The position numbers and the translations under genes were made by a program. A model generated the notes under the pieces. It saw only the letters and a list, made by a program, of their open reading frames with translations. It ran no database searches and had not been told where the DNA came from. This document shows positions 1 through 12,056 of a stretch of DNA of 64,000 nucleotides, one piece after another. Origin of the DNA: Garcia nutans (lineage: Eukaryota; Streptophyta; Magnoliopsida; Malpighiales; Euphorbiaceae); NCBI GenBank assembly GCA_947685225.1, contig CANTUV010000007.1:17256501-17320500 (forward strand), read 5' to 3'. Each line of letters begins with the position of its first letter. Position 1 is the first letter of the stretch.

Positions 1-2
1 CA

Positions 3-2066
3 GGGTACCATCAGTTGAGAATCAAAGAGGAAGATGTTCCCAAGATAGCTTTTCACACAAGGTATGGGCATTATGAGTTCTTGGTGATGCCTTTTGGGTT
101 GACGAATGCACCAGCAGCTTTTATGGATTTGATGAATAGGGTGTTTAGACCCTATCTAGATCAGTTTGTGGTGGTCTTTATCGATGACATTTTGGTGTAT
201 TCGCATAATGAGGAGGATCATGACAAGCATTTGTGGATTGTATTGTAGACTTTGAGAGAGAAGCAGTTGTATGCTAAGCTATCTAAGTGTAAGTTTTGGC
301 TTGATCAAGTAACCTTTCTCGGTCATGTGGTTTCAGCAGATGGTATTAGAGTTGATCCGAGTAAAGTTGAAGCTATTTTGAATTGGAGTCTACCGAAGAC
401 CATGACTGAAGTTAGAAGTTTTCTGGGTTTGGTAGGCTATTATCGACGGTTTGTGAAGGGTTTTTCTTTGATAGCTACTCCACTCACTAGATTGCTTTGG
501 AAGGGAATTAGATTCATGTGGATAGATCGGTGTCAAGAAAGCTTTGAGCAGTCGAAGAAGATGTTGACTCAAGCTCCTATTCTTACCTTGCCTGTGGAAG
601 ATAAACCATATGTGATTTACAGTGATGCTTCACATAGTGGTTTAGGTTATGTTTTGATGCAAGATGGTAAAGTTATAGCTTATGCTTCTTGGCAATTGAA
701 GCCACATGAGTTGAACTATCTGATGTATGATTTGGAATTGGCAGTCATAGTTTTTGCTCTGAAGATTTGGCGACATTACCTTTATGGGGAGAAGTGTTTC
801 ATTTATACAGATCACAAGAGTTTGAAATACTTGGGTGTTCAGAGAGAGTTGAATCTTCGGCAGAGATGATGGTTGGAGTTGATTAAAGACTATGATTGTT
901 TAATTGATTATCATCCTGGTAAGGCAAATGTTGTTGCTGATGCCTTGACTCGAAAGTCTTTGGCAGGTTTGACCGCTTATTCGCTCTCGTTGCTTGTTGA
1001 GTTGAGAGCGTTGCATGCTAGTTTCGAGCCTTGTAGTGATGGTGCTTTGTTGGCTCAGTTGCAGTTGAGGTTAGTCTTGTTGGATCATATTAGAGAGGCT
1101 CAGTTGGCAGATGAGAAAATTCAAAAAGTGGTTTCGGATTGTCAAAAGGGTGAGAGCCGAGATTTTCATGTGAGAAGTGATGGCAGTTTATGGTACAAAG
1201 ATAGATTGTGTGTTCCTAATGATGTAAGATTGAAAATGATTATTTTGGAGGAAGGACATCAGTCGGCTTTTGCTATGCACCCTAGGAGTACTAAGTTGTA
1301 TCATGATGTAACATTATTGGTGGTCAGGTATGAAGAAGGACATAGCGGAGTTTGTATCTAAATGTCTCACTTGTCAGAGAGTGAAGGCCGAGCACCAAGT
1401 TCCTTCGGGGTTGCTTCAACCTTTATCAGTGCCTGAATGGAAATGGGAGCGAGTAATGATGGATTTTGTTACTGATTTGCCATTGACTTAGAAGAGGCAT
1501 GATGCAATCTGGGTGATTATGGATCGATTAACGAAGATAGCTCATTTTCTTCCAGTTTGGATGGATTATTCTCTTGAGAAGTTGGCTAAGCTGTATATTA
1601 GTGAGATAGTGAGATTGCATGGAGTCCCAATTTCTTTGGTGTCTAATTGAGAACCTCGGTTTACTTCAAGGTTTTGGAAGAGTTTGCATGATGCTTTGGG
1701 TTCTCGGTTACTTTTTAGCACTTCTTTCCATCCTTAGACAGATGGGCAGTCAGAGAGAGTGATACAAATTTTAGAGGATATGTTGAGAAGTTGTATCATT
1801 GATTTCTCTGGGAGTTAGGATAGATTCTTGCCATTGATGGAATTTTCTTATAACAGTAGTCATCAGTCTAGTATTAGAATGACACCTTATAAGGCAATGT
1901 ATGGTAGAAGATGCAGGACGCCTCGATGTTGGGTTGAGGTTGGAGAAGGTAAGTTGGTTGGTCCCGATTTGATAAAGGAAACGGAAGAGAAAGTGATGAT
2001 AATTCGGGATCGTTTGAAAGCAGTTTCAGATCGAGAGAAGTCTTATTTAGATTTGAAGAGGAGAGA
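3..2066 (+). pseudogene. Element A pol, RT to integrase, part 1
   Basis: Reading in the frame of base 3, this opens inside RT with GYHQLRI, then MPFGLTNAP and the catalytic FIDD near 179-190. RNase H follows (YSDASHSG near 617, YTDHKSLKY near 806), then the integrase zinc-finger region (MHPRSTK) and a DD35E core with TDGQSERV near 1739-1758. It stops at base 2066, where solo LTR B is inserted. In-frame stops occur at about 246, 867, 1488, 1648, 1735 and 1816, and the frame shifts near 1310-1360. Most stops are explained by C-to-T or G-to-A changes of Gln, Arg or Trp codons. It cannot make a functional protein. Confidence 0.88.
2062..2066. repeat. Target-site duplication AGAGA, left of solo LTR B
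   Basis: AGAGA precedes the TGTAACACC end of B and recurs at 5038-5042 just after TGTTACA. Removing B and one copy restores the integrase reading seen in element D (Lys-Arg-Arg-Asp followed by Ile/Glu-Phe). Confidence 0.93.
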
Positions 2067-5037
2067 TGTAACACCTTTATACCTTATATACGTATAATAC
2101 ATATTTCCAGCATATGTAAAATAAGCATTTACGATACAAAAATGTTACAAACCAATTTAATAAAAAAATTTCACATTTCCAATTTAAAATTTCAAATTCT
2201 AAATATATAAAAATTAAATAGAATACAAATATTCTTTACTTGTTATAAGAACCCAAAATAAATAATATATATATAAATCTCTGAAAAAAATTCGCCAGAG
2301 TTTTGTTTGTATTTTGGACATCCCAAAATTTATCAAAACACAACCTGCGAAAAGAAAACACTCCCAAATAATTTCCAACCACCATCTCAACTATACTTCT
2401 CAATTTCACCAAGTTTCTCAAACATTTATACTTATTGATATATATAATTTAAAACACACTTACTCTCCCATTTCAAATACATTGACCCAAACATTCTTTA
2501 TAATATACAATACATAAAATTCAAAACATAATATATTATGCATAAAACTCAAAATGTACAATAACATAAAAATATATACATGCTGCTGGTAGTGCTTCTG
2601 ATCTCGATAGCAACTCAACAAGCTCAACTATAATTCTAGACCTGACCTGGTCTAGAAGAACTCTCTGGCTCAACTGGGTCTACCCTGTCACCTGCGCGAT
2701 GGAAATAATCGCGCTAAGCCGAAGCCTAGTGGTACAAACTTTGATAATAACAATATAACTCAATGCAATACCAAATGCATAATGCATATAGATGTCACAT
2801 CAATCCACTTTCTTATATTTTCAAATATTTCATAAGCACAACTCAAAATATTATATTACTCAATTGTATCATAATTCATAATTCACATTAAAACAAAGAC
2901 AAGCATGGGCCCAAAAAGATTTAATATGCTATTCAAATTTCAGATTTACTGCTTTGGTCCATAATGACACCATGTGTCTAGCCCCGTAGGCAATATATAT
3001 ATACCTATGGATAATGTAACAGCCCCAGTCTCTTGGACCTCAACCCAGCTAGACCCTTAGGCCCCAGTATCTTGGTCCTCAACTCGGCTAGACTGCCATA
3101 GTTTTTGAGGCTTACAACCCAGTCATTTCCCCCCAAAAACATCATATTTATTAGCTGGCCTAGCTTATGGCCCAGTCTTTTCACCATTCCAGCATGTAGC
3201 CCGTAGGCAATCATAGGCATGCCGCCAAAACCAGAACTCTGAAAATTGAATAACATACTATGCACACAATTTATTCATATTTCTCATTATTAATCTCTTT
3301 CTCATTTTCACATATTCAATCTAGGCACATTGCCATATTTTCTCATTTTTTTCATATCTTTCTCATTTTTCTCATTTTTATCAATATCAATTCATTTCAT
3401 TATTACAAATATCTCATTTTTGCATTCACAACACATTACCCAATTACTTTGGGTATTTTCACATAATATGCATGTTTCACATGTTACACAAATTAGTTAT
3501 TACCAATGGCTTTACATAATGCATTTTACACATATATGACATTACAAATGTCATAGCACATTATTCATACACAATCAATGAACCAAGTAACTTAACACAT
3601 TTTCCAACCAAAATGTGTTAAGCCCAAATGTCATGCAAATATAAAAAATATATTCAAAGTTTGCACATACCTCCACTAGCAACCCAAAGCAAGCTAAAAA
3701 CAACCTTCAATCCAATCTTTCCAACTTGCCCTTCACCACTTGGATGAAACAAATCAACCTCCCTCAAAGCCTAAACCAAATGTGATAATAAATAATCATT
3801 TAGTATCACATTTAATGGCATTTCCAACATTAAATCATAATTACACATCACTCCTACAAATTTCCAAAAATTTAGCTTTTCCTTACTTCAACATTAGAAT
3901 TCCATTCTACTACAATTAAATTAGTGTTTTAAGTTTATTTATATTATTAAAAACATATTTTGATACATTTAAGTCATTTACATTATAAAAATACACTCTT
4001 ATACACAAAATCTCAAAAATGGCATAAACTTCCCCCATTGAAGGTTTTCCATTCCAACACAATCCATTACTCATTCCAAGCTTATATTCATCACTTTTAA
4101 CACTAAACAACATGCTTAAACAAATAAAATCACACAATTCAACCACTTTGGAAAATCACTTTTCCAAAACCCTAAATCTCAACTTCCATTCTCAAACTCC
4201 AACCCAACACCACCAAATCCAATATTTGACTTTAAAATACTTGTTTATGAATCAAAACAACTCATTTGGAATTAATTTTCACAATTAAAGTTCATGTTTT
4301 CAAAACCCCAAAAATCCATAACCCTAAATTGTCTCTCTTCACCATTCTTTAACCAAACTCCATCATCTCTTCAATCTAACCTTAGAATCATTGTTAACTA
4401 CCCAAAATAACATCATACATACCAATTCCAACAATTATAACATACTACATAAAAATCTCAAAACTCACATAATCTCATCTTCCATGGAATTCAAAGAAAA
4501 GAGATGGAAACTTACTAATTTTGGTGGAAATCACCAAAAATCCACTTGAAACTTGTTAATTCCTTCAATTTATGGAGTATGGAAGAAGCAAAATCCTTGG
4601 TCTTCAATCTCCCATGGAAGCCACGTCCTTGAAGAAGAAGAAGAAGAAGACTTTTAATATTCTTTCCTTTTCATCTTTTTTTTTAACCACATATGTATAT
4701 ATTAAAGTATTAAAATATTTAATTATTTAATTATTTTTTTAATAAATTAAAAGTCCTAATTTGCCTCTTCCATTCAAAATTATTTTTTTTGAATTATTTG
4801 ATTAATTTTGAATTTATAAGATTTAATTACCAAAATACTATTTTCTTTTAAAAAGTGTTGACTTTTATATATGTTATGTATATTTTGTATATAATATACA
4901 TATATATTCCACTTTTTCATTTAAAATCCCTTCATTTTTCATTTAAAATCATAAATTTAATTTATCCTTTTAAATTATAATTTATTTTATCCAATTTTCC
5001 AAAAATTAGAAATTTTCAAAAATTTTAGGATGTTACA
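2067..5037 (-). mobile_element. Element B: solo LTR of a Tekay-related Ty3 element
   Basis: A 2,971-bp insertion with TG...CA ends (TGTAACACC and GGATGTTACA) flanked by AGAGA on both sides. It has no coding region and no internal domain. Its left end resembles the left end of the minus-oriented LTR of D, and it shares two landmarks with that LTR: the CCCGTAGGCAATATATATA block near 2984-3003, and the GCGCGAT...ATCGCGC hairpin near 2695-2715. It is therefore minus-oriented. A solo LTR normally arises by unequal recombination between two LTRs of a full element. The short reading frames inside it look like chance. Confidence 0.9.
2993..3003 (-). promoter_or_regulatory. Likely TATA box of solo LTR B
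   Basis: An alternating TA run next to CCCGTAGGC, in the same context as the TA runs of the LTRs of A and D. Conservation in three LTRs suggests the core promoter; the start site is inferred. Confidence 0.5.
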
Positions 5038-5478
5038 AGAGACATAGAGTTTAGTGTTGGAGATAAAGTATTTTTGAAAGTGTCTCCTTGGAAGAGGATT
5101 TTGAGATTTGGCCGCAAAGGAAAGCTGAGTCCTTATTTCATTGAACCTTATGAGGTACTAGAAAGAGTTTGACCAGTGGCCTATCAACTTGCTTTACTAT
5201 CTGAATTGGATAGAATTCATAATGTCTTCCATGTCTCTATGCTACGGGGGTACAGATCAGACCCATCTCACGTTCTGTCAGTAGAATCTATTGAGGTGAG
5301 TCTGGATCTGACTTTTGAAGAAGAACCGGTGGCTATTTTAGCACATGAAGTGAAAGAGTTAAGAAATAAGAAAGTGCCACTTGTGAAGGTTCTTTGGAAG
5401 AATCATGCTAAGGAAGAGGCAACTTGGGAGAGTGAGCAAGTGATGCGAGATCAGTATCCTCAGTTATTTCAAACTTGA
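5038..5478 (+). pseudogene. Element A pol, part 2: integrase C-terminus and chromodomain
   Basis: Continues the integrase after solo LTR B. DIEFSVGDKVFLKVSPWK-like sequence is followed by the GPY region (here IEPYEVLERV, with Gly changed to Glu), the RIHNVFHVSMLRGY segment and a chromodomain (PVAILAHEVKELRNKKVPLVKVLWKNH, then EATWE) ending with a TGA at 5476-5478. Chromodomains of this class are thought to steer integration toward heterochromatin. One further stop lies at 5170-5172, where Gly is expected. Confidence 0.88.
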
Positions 5479-5510
5479 GATCAGGTAACTTTGAGGATGA
5501 AATTTATTTA

Positions 5511-5524
5511 TAAAGGGGGAGAAT
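5511..5524 (+). other. Polypurine tract of element A
   Basis: TAAAGGGGGAGAAT sits directly before the LTR start, matching GAGGGGGAGAAT before the LTR of D. It primes plus-strand DNA synthesis in this class of element. Confidence 0.85.
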
Positions 5525-6390
5525 TATAATATCCCAAAAAATGCCCTAAAAGTTTTGGAAATATTAATTGTTGAATTGAATTAAAGGATTTTAAAGTGTA
5601 TAATTAATTAAGTGAAAAGATAAGAGGAAGGAAGATATGTATATGTTATGTATATGAACATATATACATTATATACAAGTCAATGGGTTTAATATGGTCT
5701 AAAGATACTTTAATTATATAAGATAGTGGCAGTGGATATTTGGTTTAATTAAATTATATTAAGGATAGTGGAAGATGACATAAGTGGGTTTAATATTATA
5801 TTAATATAATACTTGGTGGAGAGTGATTTGAGAAAAGTTGTTTGGTTAAAAGAGGTGAGTGTGGTTTGACTTTGCTTCTTCTTCTTCTTCTTTCATCTTT
5901 GGCCGCCCACCATTATCAACCAAAGGAAAAGAGATTTTGTTGCTTCCAAACTCAAGAAATTGAAGGACTTCAAGTGATCAAGTTGGAGTTTTAAGGATTT
6001 TCTTCACTTTTTTTAAGTTTCCAACTTGTTTCTTTGTTTTCTTTTGAGTTTGTGTTTTTGAGTTTGGTGAATGGTTGTTGTAGATGTGTTTTTGGTTGAT
6101 TTGGCATGTTGGAAGTGTTTTGTCTTGCTAACTTTGATTTTGGGGTTGGATTGAAGAGAAAAGGGTTAAGTTTGGTGAAAAAGAGCAAGAGTTGTGGATT
6201 ATGTTGTGACATTGAGTTGTGAAATGGTTGTGATTGTGTTTTGATGTTTGTAATTGAGTTGTTTTAATGTGTACTCAAGTATTTTATGGTGTATTGATGG
6301 ATTTAGTTGAGTTTGTTCGGTGTTGATAAGGGCATAGAAAGATGATAGTTGGATGTCGTAGGTTTGTGTCGATTTCAGAGTTTTTGGCCT

Positions 6391-6680
6391 GACACGCCCA
6401 GTAACACGGCCATGTCTTTGGACATGTCATTGGTTCTATTTTCTGGGTTGGTGACATGTCCAATGACACGCCCATGTCACTGAGCGTGTCACAGCTTTTG
6501 TGTTGTAGTTGTTTGACACGTCCAGTGACACGCCCATGTCATTGAGCATGTCATAGCGTCTATGTTGGAGGAGAATTGACACGTGCAGTGACACGCCCAT
6601 GTCACTGAGCGTGTCAAAGCTTCTGTGTTGTGGGTTTGGGGCACGATCAGGGACACACCCATGTTGTTGAGCGTGTTAAG
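6391..6680 (+). repeat. ACACG hairpin modules in the LTR of A
   Basis: About five tandem modules spaced roughly 75 bp. A typical one reads TGACACGC, about 12 other bases, then GCGTGTCA, giving an 8-bp stem. They lie in U3, about 760 bp upstream of the TATA run. They are diverged from the GGCC-containing modules of C and D. Confidence 0.75.
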
Positions 6681-7439
6681 TGTATAGTTTTCCCTAGATA
6701 GTTCTCTTCCTTATTTCTTATGTGTATCACTAAGTGAGTATGTATATTCACCTTTGGATTAGGTTTTGAAGAGAATTGAGTTATCTAAGCCAAGGATTGA
6801 GGGATATCTTGGAAGAGGAGGTTGATAGAGTGGTGTTGTTACTTTTAGAGATAAGTACAAACTTTGAATGATTGCATCCATGTACATGACTTTAGGACTT
6901 AACACATTTAGTTGAGAAATGTGTTAAGTTACTTGATATATTATTGATGAATGAGTTATATGTTATTATATGCATAATGTGAATTATGATGATGTATCAA
7001 AGCAATTGAGTAATGTGTTGTAAATGAAAAGAAATGTTGAATAATGTGATAAGATATGTGAAATCATAATGTAACAAATTGATATTGATACAGAAGAGAA
7101 GAATGAGAAAGGTGAGAAAATGATGATATAATAAGGCAAAGTGCCTATTTTGATTATGAGAAATGAATTGAGAATGGAATTATGAAAGTATTTGATAATG
7201 AGATAAATGAATAAATTGTGTGCCTAGTATGTTATTCAATTTTCAGAGTTCTGGGTTTTGCGGCATGCTTATGAAATGTTGGGCAGGTGAAAAGACCAGG
7301 TCATAAGCCGGGCCCAGCTGATAAATGTGATATTTTTGGGTTGAAAAGACTGGGTCGTAAGCCTAAAAAATAAATCCTTGAAGCTAGACTGAGTGAAAAG
7401 ATCGGATCGTAAGCTAAGATCTAGTTGGATTATCCATGG

Positions 7440-7461
7440 TTATATATATATATATTGCCTA
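7440..7461 (+). promoter_or_regulatory. Likely TATA box of the LTR of A
   Basis: A long TA alternation between CCATGG and TTGCCTACGGGG. The same arrangement occurs in LTRs B and D. The flanking sequence is conserved while much of U3 is not, which suggests the core promoter. Confidence 0.55.
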
Positions 7462-7715
7462 CGGGGCTAGACACAAGGTGTCAATATGGACTAAAGCATT
7501 AACTCTGAACTTTGAATAGAATATTAGATCCTTTTTGGGCCCATGCTTGTCTTTGTTTTAATGTGAATTATGAAATGTGGTGCAAATGATTAATATGTTG
7601 AGATATAATGCTATGAGTTGTGATATATATATGTGTTGAGCATTGGCATTTCATTTGGACTATCGAATCAAAGTTTGTACCACTAAGCTTTTTGCTTAGC
7701 GCGATTGTGGTTTAT

Positions 7716-7720
7716 CGCGC
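7716..7720. repeat. Target-site duplication CGCGC, left of Athila C
   Basis: CGCGC at 7716-7720 recurs at 27126-27130 after the LTR end GCAACA. The duplication sits in one arm of the GCGCGAT/ATCGCGC hairpin of the LTR of A. Confidence 0.85.
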
Positions 7721-7940
7721 AGTTTTATTAGTTTTTGTTATAGATTTGTATCTTATTTATTATGATAATTATTGTTTTTTTTTCGGTATTTTGGTAGTTT
7801 CAATTGGTTTATTTAGTGTTTTCATTAATTTTGGTAGTTTAAATTTATTTCAGTGTTTTTATTATTTTTATCCAAATTTTTAGTGTGGTGTTTATGTTTT
7901 GTTGGTTAATGTTCATTTAATTCTTGTTTTAAGTTTGTTC
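7721..7940 (+). repeat. Athila C 5' LTR, first part
   Basis: AGTTTTATTAG (TGTTTTATTAG in the intact 3' LTR) onward, colinear with 25525-25744. It is broken after TGTTC by element D and resumes at 18110. Confidence 0.9.
7936..7940. repeat. Target-site duplication TGTTC, left of element D
   Basis: TGTTC occurs here and at 18105-18109. The uninterrupted 3' LTR of C has a single copy (AAGTTTGTTCCAAG near 25734-25747), which proves the insertion point. Confidence 0.97.
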
Positions 7941-8732
7941 TGTAACACCCCCACATTCAATATATGCACACTACAAACACCACAATGTAGTATACATGCA
8001 CTAAACATAGGGATGCTACGAATTTTCTTTACATCCAAAACATTTTAAACAATACCATAATCTTTCAGTTGTATACATTATAGAAAAAAAAGTAATCAAG
8101 TTGTAATACAAAATCAAATAGATATATTTACATTTAGTTAATACGCAGCGGAATTTTATAAAATATTTACATGTATAAACTCTTTCAAATCCATGTTTAT
8201 AGTTATACATATATTTACATTAAAACCAATACTTTACAAAATATAAAAGAAATATACATGATTGGCAAGTCTCTTCTGATCTTTAAGTTCCAAATCAACA
8301 CTTCAACGTCTACTCTCACTCGGTCTCGAAGAACCCTCAGGTTCAACTCTATCAACTCTATCACCTGCGCGATTAAACACTATCGCGCTAAGCCAAGGGC
8401 TTAGTAAGATAAAACATGCTAATGGTATGCTTTAATGTAATGCAATGCCACATATGTTATTGATAAGATCAACATCATAAATATAAAGTTAACCACATAA
8501 TTATGCATTTCACAAATCATAGTCATATGAGCATACCACATTTCAACATCTTTCCACATTCATCATTAATCAATCATACTCAATATACAACATCTCATTT
8601 CATTAACTCATAACATTATTTAGGACATTCATATAACCTTGACACCTATGGGCCCAACAAGTATTTAATACGATATTCAGAGTTCAGAGTTACTGCTTTG
8701 GTTCATAATCACAATAATCACGCCCGTAGGCA

Positions 8733-8743
8733 ATATATATACA
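8733..8743 (-). promoter_or_regulatory. Likely TATA box in the left LTR of D
   Basis: TA alternation beside GCCCGTAGGCAA, conserved with A and B. The equivalent in the right (5') LTR, which would drive the element, is at 16245-16255. Confidence 0.5.
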
Positions 8744-8763
8744 TGTATCTCTATCCATGGATA

Positions 8764-8944
8764 GTGTAACAGACCCAGTCTCTTGGACCATCAACTCAAC
8801 ACATATGAGGAGATCCTCAACCCGGCAAGACTGTTACAAATCATATATCTCATATTCACAATTCTCATAGTGTAACAGACCCAGTCTCTTGGACCATCAA
8901 CTCAACACATATGAGGAGATCCTCAACCCGGCAAGACTGTTACC
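8764..8944 (-). repeat. 116-bp direct duplication with internal inverted ends
   Basis: The block running from GTGTAACAGACCCAGTC to AAGACTGTTAC occurs twice, starting at 8764 and 8880. Each copy begins with GTAACAG and ends with CTGTTAC, a 7-bp inverted repeat. The right LTR has the same pair. Confidence 0.8.
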
Positions 8945-9422
8945 TTTCATCATTTCTTAGGCATGCCACCCAAATCCAGAACTCTGAAACTGAATAACAT
9001 ATTAAACAAACAATTCATTTATTATATAGTTACCATTTCTATTCTCAAATTCTCATCACATTTAGGCAAACATGCCTTCTTTCTTTCAATATCATCATCA
9101 TAGCCAATCACAATGGCTTTACATCACATTTCACCTCTTATTTGAATCATCATAGCATCTTTGATATAACATTTCAATATACATTATTCATGAAACACAT
9201 AACCATTCACAATGCATAACGTAACATTGTTCAATCTCAACAATGCAATTAGGGCAAAGAATAATTTATATCATTCATAGCTTTAAGATCTTCCATATGC
9301 ATTTGTTTAGGTCAATCATTGTTTAAATGTGTTTAGGTTTAGGTTTAGGTACCAACTTACCTTAAAAGGACCAAAACAATGCAAATAGAACAAAGTATAA
9401 AAACCCTAACCCACACATTTGA

Positions 9423-9725
9423 GGGACACGGGCAGCCACTTGAGGGACACGGCCAAGCTTGTGGCCGTGTCTCTCAACCTAAATTGACAGTAGGCAACAC
9501 GGGCAAGGGACACGGCCAAGCTTGTGGCCGTGTCTCTCAACCAACAAATCACAGTAGCAGACACGGGCATAGGACACGGCCAAACTAGTGGCCGTGTCTC
9601 CCAACACCAAAAATCCAGTAGTGAACACGGGCACTAGACACGGCTGTGTCTCTCTCAAAGCAATCCAACACGCCCAAAATCACTTGGCTTGGCCGTGTCT
9701 CTCCTTTGTTTTGGCCGTGTCACTC
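9423..9725 (-). repeat. ACACGGCC palindromic modules in the left LTR of D
   Basis: About five modules spaced roughly 75 bp. The best are GACACGGCCA, six bases, TGGCCGTGTC, at about 9443-9473, 9510-9537 and 9571-9600. The loop differs between copies while the stem is constant. The right LTR carries the same array at about 16935-17237. They lie in U3, about 0.7 kb upstream of the TATA run. Confidence 0.85.
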
Positions 9726-10592
9726 AAATACACAACCCTAAAAATGGCCAACACCCTTCTAAAAGCATTTACACCCTTTTTACACAACAATCATCTCATT
9801 CAAATGGATACAATTCATGTTATAAACACATATCTTACATATTCACCCTAGTAATCACAATAACCATACATTAAATTCATACCAAACCAAAACCCTAAAA
9901 ATACAACATCACTCCTATTTTCTCAAAATCAATTTCCACCTACTTACCATCTTCAATCCAAAACCATTAATAATTAACTCTTTGGCTTATAATCAAATTC
10001 AACACATTACAAACACATCAAATCATCATATCAACAAATCACAATTTCTTTTAGACCCAACTTCAAAATTAACAAAGGAAAAACAAGAGATTTCTTACCT
10101 TAAATTATAACACTTCTTGAATCAACACTTGATCACTTCAATCTTCCTACAATTGGAGCTTACTCTTCAAAGTCTTCTCTTTGTCTCTTTGTTTTCCCTT
10201 TGTCTACGAGAAATCAGCCAAAATGGAAAAGAAGAAGAAAATACATGGAGGAAATAAAGTCAACTCCACTTTAAATCTCCACCAAGAGATTTTATCCAAG
10301 TAATTACCAAAATGCCCTCAATCAAATAACTAACCTTTTGTCTCATCTAAGCCCTTATATGTAATTGCACATTCCACAAAAATATCTTCTTGCATTGACT
10401 CTATATTTGACCAATTTATATGTTATATATATCATCATATACACAACATATACATTTGTCTCTAAACCCTATTTCTTTCCCCAAAACACACATATACACA
10501 AACATTCACTTTCCAATATATACCAACAACAACAATAACAACAACATCAACAACATAATCAAAACTTCTAGGGCATATATGAGGATATTACA

Positions 10593-10605
10593 ATTCTCCC
10601 CCTCT
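10593..10605 (-). other. Polypurine tract of element D
   Basis: On the minus strand AGAGGGGGAGAAT lies directly before the LTR start TGTAATATCC. Confidence 0.9.
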
Positions 10606-10638
10606 AAAAAGAAATTTCGTCCTCGAAATTACCTGAAA

Positions 10639-12056
10639 TCAGCTCTGAAACAACTGAGGATATTGCTCTCGCATGGTTTGCTCACTTTCCCAAGTTGCTT
10701 CTTCTTTCCCATGGTTCTTCCATAGAACCTTCACAAGAGGCACTCTCTTGTTTCTCAACTCTTTCACTTCACGTGCCAAGATAGCAACTGGTTCCTCTTC
10801 AAATGTCAAGTCTGGGCTCACTTCAATAGATTCAAATGGCAACACATGAGATGGATCCGACCTGTACCTCCTCAACATAGAAACATGAAATACATTATGA
10901 ATACGATCCAACTCAGGTGGCAAAGCAAGCCGATAAGCAACTGGCCCAACTCTTTCCAACACTTCATACGGTCCAATGAATCGAGGACTCAATTTCCCTT
11001 TCCGACCGAACCTCAATATCTTCTTCCAAGGAGATACTTTCAAAAATACCTTATCTCCAACATCAAACTCAATGTCTCTCCTTTTCAGATCTGCATAAGA
11101 CTTCTGTCGGTCTGAAGCTGCTTTTAACCTGCCTCGAATCAACTTCACTTTCTCTTCAGTTTCTTGAATTAAATCAGGCCCAATTAACTTACTATCCCCA
11201 AGTTCATTCCAACAAAGAGGTGTCCTACACCGTCTACCATACAGTGCTTCAAACAGTGCCATACCAATGCTAGATTGGTGACTGTTGTTGTAAGCAAACT
11301 CCACAAGAGGTAAGAATCTATCCCAACTTCCAGAGAAATCGATGACACAGCTTCTCAACATGTCTTCAATAATCTGTATCACCCTCTCTGACTGCCCATC
11401 TGTCTGTGGATGAAAAGCAGTGCTGAAGTGCAGTCGAGAACCCAAAGCACTATGCAAACTCTTCCAAAACCTTGAAGTAAACCTGGGATCTCGATCAGAC
11501 ACTAAAGAAGTTGGAACACCATGTAATCTCACAATCTCATGGATATACAACTCAGCCAATCTCTCCAAAGAGTAATCCATCCGAACCGGAAGGATATGAG
11601 CTGTCTTGGTCAATCTATCCACAATCACCCATATAGCATCATGCTTCCTTTGTGTCAATGGCAAACCAGACACAAAGTCCATTGTCACTCTATCCCACTT
11701 CCATTCAGGCACTGACAACGGCTGAAGCAACCCAGTTGGAACTTGATGCTCTGCTTTTACCTTCTGACATGTGAGACATTTCGATACAAACTCAGCAATG
11801 TCTCTCTTCAATCCAATCCACCAGTAATGCTGTCTCAAGTCATGATACATCTTGGTATTACCCGGATGCATAACAAATATTGAATGATGAGCTTCTTCTA
11901 AAATGATCTTCTTCAAATCAGCATCATCGGGTACACACAATCTGTTCTTAAACCAGAGACTCCCATCACCTCTCACTACAAAATCTCTACCTTTTCCACT
12001 TTGACAATCTGAAACAATCTTCTGAATCTTCTTATTAGCCAACTGAGCCTCTCCCT
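10639..12056 (-). CDS. Element D integrase with chromodomain (frame after the 2-base shift)
   Basis: About 470 residues continuing the polyprotein in a shifted frame. Numbered from ANKKIQK (Met/Leu 1 at 12042), the HHCC zinc finger uses His 53/59 and Cys 89/92. The catalytic core has Asp 122, Asp 183 and Glu 219, a DD35E spacing. Then come FIGPYEVLERVGPVAY (GPY region) and a C-terminal chromodomain near residues 415-465. Integrase inserts the DNA copy; the chromodomain is known in this clade for targeting. There is no internal stop and all key residues are present. It lacks its own start codon and would depend on frameshifting or an undamaged copy, so it is probably not made from this locus. 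Confidence 0.93.

Larger units (their letters stand above)
5525..7720 (+). repeat. Element A 3' LTR, first part
   Basis: Starts TATAATATCCC (a mutated TGTAATATCC as in D) and runs to the Athila insertion at 7720/7721. It continues at 27131-27587. Inside are the ACACG hairpin modules (6391-6680), about three copies of a GAAAAGA-x-GG-x-TCGTAAGC repeat (about 7288-7412), the TA-rich core promoter (about 7440-7461) and half of the GCGCGAT hairpin at its right end. Confidence 0.88.
7941..10592 (-). repeat. Element D 3' LTR (left copy)
   Basis: TGTAACACCC to GATATTACA, 2,652 bp, the same length as the right copy. It holds a TA-rich core promoter (8733-8743), the GCGCGATTAA...ATCGCGC hairpin (about 8366-8388), a two-copy 116-bp repeat (about 8764-8944) and ACACGG modules (9423-9725). 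The short reading frames here are not genes. Confidence 0.96.

Noticed and set aside
9379..9874. Reading frames over the ACACGG arrays (repeating GHGQACGRVSQP), with equivalents at 16891-17386, 18166-18457, 22663-23100 and 25882-26091
   Set aside because: They arise from translating palindromic modules in several frames. They lie inside LTR U3 or an untranslated region.
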